NCBI GenBank assembly: GCA_947579665.1
Contig: OX388350.1
Span: 88,493,152 to 88,557,151, forward strand
DNA length: 64,000 nucleotides
DNA from: Sympetrum striolatum
Lineage: Eukaryota; Arthropoda; Insecta; Odonata; Libellulidae
Reading direction: 5' to 3'
This document shows, in pieces, positions 55,913 to 64,000 of the stretch. Both the position numbers and the translations under genes were made by a program. Each line of letters opens with the position of its first letter. The stretch's first letter is position 1. The notes beneath the pieces are model-generated. The model was not told the origin of the DNA. It was given only the letters and a program-made list of their open reading frames with translations, and searched no databases.

Positions 55913-56480
55913 TAAAATTCGTAATTTTGTGTTTATTTCATGTTTTTTGTTAGTTCTTTATGTTGGTGTCTGTTATCCTCATATTTTTTGAATTTTCGTT
56001 TTGTTATTTCACCTTATGCCAAAGTAAGATGCTTTGCATTATTTCATAATGTATTCATTGTTTTTCAAAATAAAATATGAAAAATGTACTCTTTATGTTA
56101 TTTCTCTCCTGCTCTTCTTTCCTATTTCCATTTCAGGCGTGTATTGTTTGAATTAAATGCACAACTTTTTTGTTGGAGATAGTATTTACTTGCATAGAAG
56201 TATATCAATTTGTAATGTATTTTTTCAAAATAAAATGTAGAAAATTAACACTTTCTATTAATTTTCCTTTGCTCTACTTCCGTATATAAGTATCTGCCGT
56301 TTAATAGCTGAATTTTAAAGATCTTCAATTGGTAGTCTCGTATTATTATAATAAACTGAACTGAAAGTATGGACGTAATATGCTATATTACGTTCATATT
56401 GCCCGCTGAACCTCGCCAACGCCATCTGTCGATTGCTTGCGATTTTGCGTGAACTAGCCAAACTCGGTCACCGGCCAATA
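55913..56480. other. Non-coding part of the 6.15-kb element
   Basis: AT-rich. Two similar segments containing aaaataaaatatgaaaaatg-type words (56070-56100; 56225-56250) look like a short duplication. No ORF. Confidence 0.35.
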
Positions 56481-56658
56481 CATGGAAGTCGACACAGCCT
56501 GGGGTGGGGGCAGTCGGTTTGGTAGTTTTCTGCCCGACGATGCTACAGAATAGGATTTAGAGGCCGAGTCGGTGAGAGATCACGATTTCCTATCCAGTCG
56601 GTTGGATTTGAAATCGAACCAACTGCTTCCAAACCAACAAGTTACATAATATGGCCCC

Positions 56659-56835
56659 TATACAGTGTTATTATCCACGAATATTACAATAATAACAATC
56701 AAACCCAAAGTCATCGCGTCGCTCCAACACCAACAACGCTAATTCTTCGAAAAACAAATAATTCTTACATTCTAACTTCGTTAACTACTCAAACTACCTT
56801 TAATATTCACGAAAATGTATATAATATTACCTACA
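56659..56835 (+). repeat. Tandem-array unit, right of the nested element
   Basis: tacagtgttattatccacga, then catcgcgtcgctccaacacc and ending atattacct; followed by the start of another unit (acacagtgttatta). Same phase as the unit at 50345-50510. Confidence 0.85.
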
Positions 56836-57890
56836 CAGTGTTATTACCTCATACATTTTTTAGCCGACACATACATTGGACTGCAGGATGGCCTTTATCA
56901 GAGGTTGCGTTCAACTTAAAAAATGTTTTGCAAAATTTTGGTTTAATTAAACTAAATAGCATATGGTTTGTATTCGTGCTTATGATACAAAGAGCAAATG
57001 AGGGAAAAACCAAATTTTATTATATTGGATAGGTAGATAGTATTAGCAGTTTTAAAAACGATCACCGGTGAAATACTCGGGACTTCTTATTAAAATTCTT
57101 AAAGTTTAAGTTTATATAATTCATAATATACAAGTATAAAACACACATATTCGAAGAGAACAATTCTTCCTTAATGACAATATAATTATAATATGTAAAA
57201 TTGTCAGAAAAATAGCGACTGTTCAAGGTGACAGCTTCACTCGACTCATAAAATCTGTGAAACGAGTGCTCAGACCCACTCGTTCCCAGACGGTCGGTAC
57301 TCGACAGAGAAACGAGTCGAGTACCGAGCAAAAATATTTCATGGTGACTCGGAAGACGCATTCTGTAGATTGTGACGTTTTTTCGGTCCAAGCAGCCATG
57401 TTTTTATCGAGTTCTCGATACTCGACGTTTTCGTGGTAATCACCCAGGGGTAGCATATCCTATCTCCCTCTAGCGACCAAAAGTGAAGCCAGGGGTAAAG
57501 CGGCAAATTGCGCATTTCGCCATGCTGGTGAGAACTTTCCGTACCTCCCTATTCGCTCTTCCACCCGAAGTGGCTGACATCTGGTGGTCATATTCATAAT
57601 TAATTTAAGGGGGATAGCGTGGATCTGGGAAATAGGCATTGCACGCCGAGTGTCCTAAGTGTAAGTTCTAGGAGTCAGTATTTTAGTGGTATCATACCTT
57701 AAAATAGTGGTTTTCTTTATACTTATCATTTATAAATTCATTCTCATTTCATTTTTCATTTCAATTTCCTTCATCGTTCAGTGGATCATGGCGTGGTTGT
57801 AACCAACCGTTTATCACGTGTTGAGCTACAGTTGTGTTTCTGTCTGAACGCTCTTACTATCACAGTACTGTAATATATTATATTGTAAAG

Positions 57891-60182
57891 ATGTATCGAT
57901 CGGTGTTGGAGTTGGCAGATGTAATAAAATATGTAGGCGACTACAGGAGGCCATTTATTGAAGGCAGCGAAGTATTGAAAGCGGGGCATATTCTTGAAGT
58001 TGGTTGTGTGGGTAGGGGCGACGAATTTGTGGACATCATGGCCTTATGTCTTCAGACATCAAACATACATGGGTCTCCACATGAAGTTCGTGTAAGTGTT
58101 CGTGGGAGCGAAGACGTGGCACTTACCGGAAATTGTTCCTGCAAAGCAGGCTCTGGAAGATGTAAACACGTTGTTGGTGTCATGCTGTTATTGCAGAGGT
58201 GAGTTTCAGAGTACTAATTTCTGTAATTCTAATGCCAAACCTTATGTAAATTTAAATCTGTATTTTGTGCGTTACCCAAAATTACGTAATTACATTTCAG
58301 AATGTCGACAGAAGAGCTGCAAGACCTAAGTTGCACGGAAATTAGGAAGCAATGGGGTCAATTATCCAGGAAGAGCAGAACATTATATGAGCCGACGATT
58401 GTAAAAGAGTTCTGCCATGTAAAGCCGCTAATGGTTCCTAAGAAGCAAGAGATTTCCCGGAATGTGGATGATGCAACAAAGGCAGCAATAAGAAGCATAA
58501 TGTTAGAAGGTAATTAATGTGTATTTCATGCGCTAACTCGTTTCAAGCTGGATAAAGGTGACTAATATTCATACTTGTTCCAAGTAACCACATTACATGA
58601 ATGAAATATACAATGTTCATATATCGTTATTGGCTATTGATGGATTAAAAGAATATCGCATACCGTTGATTTCGAAGGTTTATATGAGCTGTGTTATTCT
58701 TTATGCCATTGCTATTGTTGGGGATACTGTGATGGTTAGTTGGTGATTTTTTTCACCATTGAACATTGGTGTTATATCAACATAAATTGGCTGGACAGTT
58801 AAAATAGTGAAATTTTTCAAAAGAAAATTGACACTAATATCCCACAAATCTTTAAGCTGAAGCCCTGAAACAGGTCTCCTAGCCCACTGTTTTACATAAA
58901 TCATTTAAATAAATTATGGAGATTATATCAATCGTGGAAGCAACCTCAGTTTATTAGTCTCTCTTGATCTGGATTCCTTTGTGTAGCACTCTGGTAATAT
59001 TCATAAATAGTTATATATTTTAATTCCACATTTAATTCTGACAAGAGTTGTATTAGGTATTCTGTCTCTACAGCATTACTTTACAGTACAGCACACTATG
59101 CAGTTATTATTTAAAACCCTTTGCAAATATTTCATGATTAAGAAGAATTTTTCCTGACTGTTTAGTAAATAGAATCCCTAAATACATTAAATTATCACAA
59201 CCCATGTTCTTTATCATTTACTCTTCAGGATACTATGTATGGAACTTATTGTTTGTACAATAGTGATTAATGTCAATTATGTATTATTTTTGAAGGTGAT
59301 ACAACTTCTGCATTTGTGCTGCACCAAGGTGGCAGGAGTATGAAAAGGAGAAAAGTTGATGCTAACAGGAGTAAGTGTCCTGGGGAAGAGACCTTGGGAG
59401 AACTCCTTGGCTTCCCAAAAGAGCTGCTGTCATCAGTGGAACTTAATTTCAGCAGCACAGAAGCCAGAGAATTTTACACCAACTTTGTATTAGCTGATCA
59501 ACAGCAGTGCTTTGATATTTCCTGGTCAACAGTTGATCAGGTTGGCCATTTGTGGCTGAGAGGTAGGCAGGTAAGGATAACTGGCAGCAGTTGTTATCCT
59601 CTGTTTACCTACTTCAGTAGTAAGAAGGTGCAGGACTGGGAGACTAAAATCAGTAAAATCGTATGCCCTAATTTTTTTGGCAACCAAAACACCAGTTATG
59701 GCTTGAAACATGAGCAGTGTGCTATCTAAGCGTATGAACGTTTGACAGGTACCAATGTGATAAGGGCTGGCATTAACCCATCTCAGCCATGGTTGGGATT
59801 CAGCCCAGATGGCTTTGTCCTGAGAGAGAACAAGCTGATTGAAGTTAAATGCCCTGTAAAGGGATAAGAGAAGGGGACTGAGGGTCTAATATCTTCTTCT
59901 TCACCATTAGTTGTTCAAGCAGATGATGGTGCATTAATTTTAAAAAAGAAGCACAAATATTTTGGACAAATACAGCTTGGGTTACTTTTAACAAATTGTG
60001 AGAACTGTGATTTAGTAATTTATACAAAGAAAAATGATGATGTAATTGTTTTGAATGTAAAGTTTGACAGTGACTTTTGTGGGAGGTTGTTGAAGGCACT
60101 GGCACAAATATACTCTGATTTCTATTTACCATACTTGGTAAAGAACAGGGAAAATTTGTTTATTTGTAAAAAGGGCAAATAA
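57891..60182 (+). pseudogene. SWIM zinc-finger plus YqaJ-type nuclease, three exons, two stops
   Basis: Exons 57891-58198, 58301-58509 and 59296-60182, phases consistent. Start chosen at MYRSVLELADVIKYVGD; an upstream in-frame ATG at 57834 is less likely. Exon 1 ends with a SWIM finger, CSCKAGSGRCKHVVGVMLLL (C-x-C-x7-C-x-H). Exon 3 holds a lambda-exonuclease/YqaJ core: RITGSSCYP, GLKHEQCAI, WLGFSPDGFVL (catalytic Asp), KLIEVKCP (E-x-K) and YFGQIQLGLLL. In-frame TAA codons at 59727-59729 and in the codon after PVKG (about 59865) break it, yet the frame stays open to 60180. Poly(A) signal AATAAA at 60222-60227. Predicted role: DNA-end processing during transposition; inferred, not shown. Confidence 0.88.
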
Positions 60183-61438
60183 ACTAAATGTATCAATAAC
60201 TTTTTGTATTATGTTATGATGAATAAAGAATCTATTTCTATTTAATTATTTTACTACCCAAAAGGTAAAATTACTTTCTCACTGTTAGTACAAGCAAGGC
60301 TAAAGAGAAGTTATATGCCATAAAGAACATGTGAAAACCATGGTAAGTATGAAACTGTTTCTTTTCAATATATTAAGTAGTTATTCAGGCATTAGCTCCA
60401 TTTTTGTGTATAAAAGTTATTCTTCATTTCAGTTTGACTAGTTAAGTTGAATATAATTGCACAAAATTTCATACTTAATTGAAACCTAAAAGGAAAAAGG
60501 AACTCTTGCATTATTCTGAAACTAGTGTGTTTTCCTCAAAAAATATAAGTCAGTAGACTAAAGAATCATTTGAATACAGGACTGAATAAATGGTGATACT
60601 TAAGATAATATAAGTTTTCCTTATATTATTGAAAGTAAATGTAGGTCTAATTATAGATATTCTTTCCAAACAAAGCCTCCATATCTTCAGTATCCTCTCT
60701 ACATTTTTATTATCCTAAACTTAACTTGCTTAATATTTAAAAATCACAGCAGTGAATGTGGTATGCATCTTGTTTGTATCATAGTGTACTTCAAATAATT
60801 CTATTTCATAATATTGATTGCAATATGGAAAAAGCAGTGAGGAGGTAGGAGAGGGTGAACTAAAGAAAACTCGAAAGAGCAGGCCAATCCCTTCAGAAAG
60901 AGGCTTCAGTTCTTACAAAAAGTTTCCTGCTGGCTATGCAAAGTTTGACAAGACAATTTTAGCATGATCGAATGTCAAATTTTATCAATACAGTTTCTTA
61001 TTCAAATAGTTTCCTTCTCACCATCTCTTTTTACTTCTTGATAGCTTACCCAACCCTTACTGTCATCTAGCATCTCCTATGTATCTGTTTTTTCCCTTGA
61101 ATTCTACCTTCAAATACATTCTTTCATTCATCTCTAAGTTATTAACTCTAGCCAAGAAGTTTCACTTTTTCTCCTATTTTCTGACAGAGTTAAAACATTC
61201 GTCAAATTTTAATTCCTTATCAGGTATCACTCCTAAGCATTTTATTAAATCAATGAATGTAATATCACAAAGATTTATTTAGTCCTTGAAATGACACTTT
61301 ATAATCAACAACATCAACACAATTCATCAAATACAAATCAATACATCACATCACAAGTAATACATCAAAACATTATATTCATACAAAATCAAAGCATTAC
61401 AAAAGAATAACATCATGGTTGAGGCATGCAAAGACATT
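60183..61438. other. Gap between the two convergent transposon genes
   Basis: AT-rich, non-coding. Holds the nuclease poly(A) signal (60222-60227) and, for the opposite strand, AATAAA at 61279-61274, 160 nt past the transposase stop. The ATCA-rich stretch at 61300-61400 is low complexity. Confidence 0.5.
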
Positions 61439-63048
61439 CTAAAAGCTATTTGAACCTTGAATTGGCGTTGTTAGATTCACAAGTCCACAGACCATATAAA
61501 TTAGTTCATCAGCTATGTACAACAAGGACCAGGGGAATTTGTTGAAAATATTGAATATTTTAATTTGCTGAATAGCAACATGCACTCGTGCTCTGGCAAT
61601 TTCAGAGTTCAGCCTTCCTTCTTCTGGAGTGAACTGCTTATTTCTACCCAGGAAAGGGGGCCTCACCAACCTAACTCCAGCTTGAATGCATTCCTTCTCT
61701 ATTAGGAATCCCTTGTCCACCATAAGTCCATCTCCAACACTCAGTTTACCCAACAATTGTGAATGCAGAAAGATGAATTTATCTGATGCTTTGCCACCGT
61801 AAACTTGGCTACAAAAAGAAATCAGGCCACCCGGAGTAATCCCAATCATAAATTTGATGGTGTGGCCCTTTTTGTAATGAGAATAACTTTTTAAACGGCA
61901 TGTCAGGCATTTGTGCCTACCCACTGCAATCTCCGTGCAATCTATCACTGCCCTTACATCTGAGAAATTTTCAAAACTCTTTGGCATATCTGCCTGAATG
62001 GTTTCTTTATTAGAAAACTCAACAAAATTCTTTAAAACTACATATAATGTCTTGACTGTTTGGTCAAAATATTTCATACTTGTAGTGGATGATATTCCGA
62101 AAAACACAGATAGTGATACGAAACTTATATTTAGTTTAAGTTTCATGAAAGTCAAAACAATTCGATCACATAGATGAAGACTGAAATTTCTTTTCGACTT
62201 TTCAATTACCTCTGAACAGTGAACGATCTTATCCAGGAACTCAAAACTGCCTATACCTGTCAATGCATTAAGGTCCTTGTTACTTTTCATTATATCCATT
62301 ACTGTGGCCTTCGGAGTAATCACCCACATCCCTGTCTGCACTGCTTTGTTCTCCTTGGTGCTTGCTACATTTGGAGATTCCTCAGAAAGTTGCAACAGAG
62401 CCTCTGCCGCCCGTACATCTCTCTCATTTCCATCCTCTTCAGAAATTAGACTGGTGGAGCTCCATTCATTTACTGCCTCGTTAGATCTGACAAGGGTTAA
62501 GAAAATCAATGTGTAACATATTTCAAGAAGATAATAACGTAACAAATTTCGATTATAAGATGCCCGGATTTAGCAATTACACGGAGATCTCTTACATCGT
62601 CTGTCTAAGCATAGCCCTTTTTTTCCTCTCGGACCTCATATTCGCAACTTTATCACTAACTGGTTTATCAGCTACACCTTTTGGCAGATTAAATGCTGGC
62701 ACGGCCGTCCTCTTGAGTCTCCTCCTTGCAGTAAATTCGTCTATTTAATTCCATGATAAGAAACAATTTAGAAATATATATAGGATGCAATTTTTTCTCA
62801 CACCACACACTTCATTTTTAGTACTTACTTTGATAGAAAAAATCGGCATCTGCAAAATGGGTGCTGCAAGCACAAGCTGTTTTTGGCAACATTTTCCCAA
62901 TTTTGAATATCGTTATCCATCTCTTCCGGAAAACTTCATTCTGCGGGAATTTGCGTAAAGACACATTTCCGGACGCTCGATTATTGCATTGAGGAACTGA
63001 ACAAATTTTATTGGACTTAAAAGTCTTCCTCCCAACGTTCGACGCCAT
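61439..63048 (-). CDS. THAP plus DDE_Tnp_4-type transposase, three exons, 470 aa
   Basis: Exons 63048-62829, 62740-62596 and 62486-61439, good GT..AG sites, phases agree, no internal stop. Exon 1: THAP finger CSVPQCNNRASGNVSLRKFP, then RKRWITIF and CACSTHFADADFF. Exon 2: basic RRRLKRTAVPAFNLP. Exon 3: acidic linker, a helix-turn-helix-like FVSLSVFFGISSTTSMKYFD, and the DDE core: VIDCTEI (first Asp), HYKKGHTIKFMIGITPGGLI, VYGGKASDK and LMVDKGFLI (second Asp). At the third position the usual ARVHVER reads ARVHVAIQQIKIF: the two codons carrying Glu-Arg appear deleted in frame. So the protein can be made but is probably not catalytic. It could still bind DNA through THAP. Confidence 0.9.
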
Positions 63049-63290
63049 TTACCTAAGAGTAAATACCTTTCACTATAAACCAAAGAAGAAGATCAACCTC
63101 GATTTATCTTTGGGGAAAGAATTTCAGCCTTCCGAACACAAGAAACGCACCACAGTGACGGTCAGTTAGAACTATGACGGTCACAATGACGGTCAGTTAC
63201 TAGTTACTTCCAATCCCCTCTATGTCCGCCATGACACTTTACAGTGCTGCACTCTACAGCTCAGTTTATTCGCGAATACTAACATATTGT
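63049..63290. promoter_or_regulatory. Upstream region of the transposase gene
   Basis: Between the transposase start and the conserved right end. Contains three tgacggtca motifs (63157, 63176 and 63188) of which two continue as gtcagtta; they may be transposase or CRE-like factor sites. No TATA box is obvious. Confidence 0.35.
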
Positions 63291-63775
63291 TTTTTCGTGA
63301 TTTTGCGGCTTTGATACAGTGTTATCAAGGTTTGATCGAGTAATTCGAACATTTTGGAACACAAATTGTAGTTTGAGCAATGTGTAACACGAAGTAATTT
63401 TGTTATTTTCGCGTTTCGAAAGGTTTAATAGGTAAATAAGCAGGGGCTTGTTTTCATTTTGCCAATTTTTACTGCATTGAGCCCCAATTATGAATTAGAA
63501 CAAACATTTGCACAAGCAGAAAATCTCTAAGTATCCTGATAAGCTATTATAATGTATGATAGAGTAGCTTTATCTCATTGCGGTAAACGATTATTAAGGA
63601 ATTTTTATGCCATACTTGGTATTGATCGATTAAAAACTAAGTCGGATTAATGCATTATAATATACATAAAATTAACATTATAATAATCAACGAGGTTTTA
63701 ATACAGTTTTTGGAAGGTTGGCAGATGATTCGTTTTCTATATTGCTCTAGCAGACGACACCGGTATCCGAGAAGT

Positions 63776-64000
63776 TTACATTGCAAGCATGCTTTATTTT
63801 CCATGATAAAAGGAATTAAGAGGACTTTGAGAAAAAATCGAACATGATCGTTAGTAAAAGGTTCATTTAAACTATCTGCGTCCATGTCATAGGATAGACA
63901 AGCTCCTGAGTCCCGCACGAGAGGAAAATAAAACCCCAAAAATAGATGTAGTTAAATGTAGTTATGATTAAATTAGCGAAGTAGCTGTTTCTTCGCCAGC
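63776..64000. other. Flank right of the ISL2EU-like element
   Basis: The overlapping frames at 63650-63847 (plus) and 63655-63939 (minus) straddle the element end and show no domain. Nothing else recognised before the window ends. Confidence 0.35.

Larger units (their letters stand above)
50511..56658 (+). mobile_element. 6.15-kb DNA element carrying THAP and P-type transposase pieces
   Basis: The termini are near-perfect inverted repeats: GGGGCCATATTCTGTA on the left and, reversed from 56658, GGGGCCATATTATGTA. GTCGGT / CCGACT words repeat within 200 bp of both ends. It sits exactly inside a tandem array, whose unit resumes on the right side, so both boundaries are firm. Contents: dispersed repeat copy B with a nested MITE (50695-51505), THAP exons (52495-54244), a 200-bp tandem in the intron, inverted P C-terminal arms, and a minus-strand P transposase piece (55333-55905). 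The superfamily of the ends is uncertain; the coding parts are P-type. Confidence 0.75.
49137..57445. mobile_element. Possible outer element with CTCG-rich inverted ends
   Basis: The left end caggggggttatcatgaaaa (from 49139), followed by tcggctcgattctcgg, resembles the reverse complement of the right end (ctgggtgattaccacgaaaa, then cgtcgagtatcgaga; 57404-57445) at about 15 of the first 20 positions. Inside both ends, cgagt/actcg words repeat for 200 bp (49190-49290; 57236-57420). Without the nested 6.15-kb element it would be about 2.2 kb and non-coding. The match is partial and no target duplication is evident, so the unit is tentative. Confidence 0.4.
57446..63775 (+). mobile_element. ISL2EU-like two-gene DNA transposon
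   Basis: The boundaries are inferred by comparison with the deletion derivative at 11956-12775: left similarity starts at caggggtag (57446) and right similarity stops at about 63770-63775. It carries a SWIM/YqaJ nuclease gene (plus strand) and a THAP/DDE transposase gene (minus strand), converging on a non-coding gap at 60183-61438. As I recall, a transposase plus a YqaJ-type nuclease is the gene set of the ISL2EU/IS4EU superfamily. Both genes are damaged. No clear terminal inverted repeat or target duplication seen. Confidence 0.7.

Noticed and set aside
57223..57456. Open frames on both strands at 57062-57456
   Set aside because: They overlap CTCG-rich subterminal repeat sequence and show no domains.
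62219..62748. Plus-strand frames at 62219-62449, 62277-62516 and 62509-62748
   Set aside because: Antisense shadows of the transposase exons, which have splice sites and recognised domains.
57446..63775. Maverick/Polinton or viral integration, because of the YqaJ nuclease
   Set aside because: No polymerase B, integrase, ATPase or capsid genes; the THAP/DDE transposase partner fits a cut-and-paste element.

Overview
This is AT-rich eukaryotic nuclear DNA dense in transposons, most likely from an arthropod and probably an insect; I cannot name the species. The evidence is spliced genes with GT..AG introns, a six-exon proteasome beta subunit gene with an animal-like protein, a DRE-like TATCGATA motif beside its start, and an insect-type transposon mix (mariner, pogo/Tigger, P-type, hAT, piggyBac-like, copia, CR1-like LINEs, and an ISL2EU-like THAP/YqaJ element). 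There are no bacterial operons, rRNA genes, convincing tRNA genes or CRISPR arrays.

Only two host genes are visible, both on the minus strand. A Ser/Thr/Pro/Gln-rich protein of unknown function has its first coding exon at 29340-30110, later exons at 8760-9076 and 1113-1308, and a tentative last exon near 643-706. Its roughly 20-kb first intron is packed with repeats. The second gene, at 44500-47116, is a complete six-exon PSMB6-type proteasome beta subunit (232 aa).

The rest is repeat-derived. 1.9-8.7 kb: LINE fragments, a tRNA-like SINE and pogo/Tigger remnants. 9.3-12.8 kb: mariner remnant, an unusual repeat carrying tRNA-like box B motifs every 150-175 bp, and a deletion derivative of the element at 57-64 kb. 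13-17 kb: GC-rich palindrome, pogo-type MITE piece, hAT MITE with a perfect 8-bp target duplication, CR1-like LINE. 18.7-21.5 kb: element with long imperfect inverted repeats, a P-type C-terminal remnant and a perfect 36-bp-arm hairpin. 21.6-24.1 kb: tandem copies of the six-box element. 26.3-28.3 kb: inactivated POGK-like pogo element. 31.9-37.4 kb: decayed copia, a BED-type hAT remnant and a dispersed repeat. 39.8-43.4 kb: more six-box copies, two of them head to head. 43.8-44.3 kb: piggyBac-like MITE.

49.1-63.8 kb is a nest. A possible outer element with CTCG-rich ends holds a short tandem array, which is interrupted by a 6.15-kb element (50511-56658) containing a THAP exon pair and inverted P-transposase pieces. 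Immediately right lies a two-gene element (about 57446-63775): a SWIM plus YqaJ nuclease gene on the plus strand converging on a spliced THAP plus DDE transposase gene on the minus strand. The nuclease has two in-frame stops and the transposase appears to lack the catalytic glutamate, so this copy looks dead, although a short derivative at 11956-12775 shows that the family has moved.
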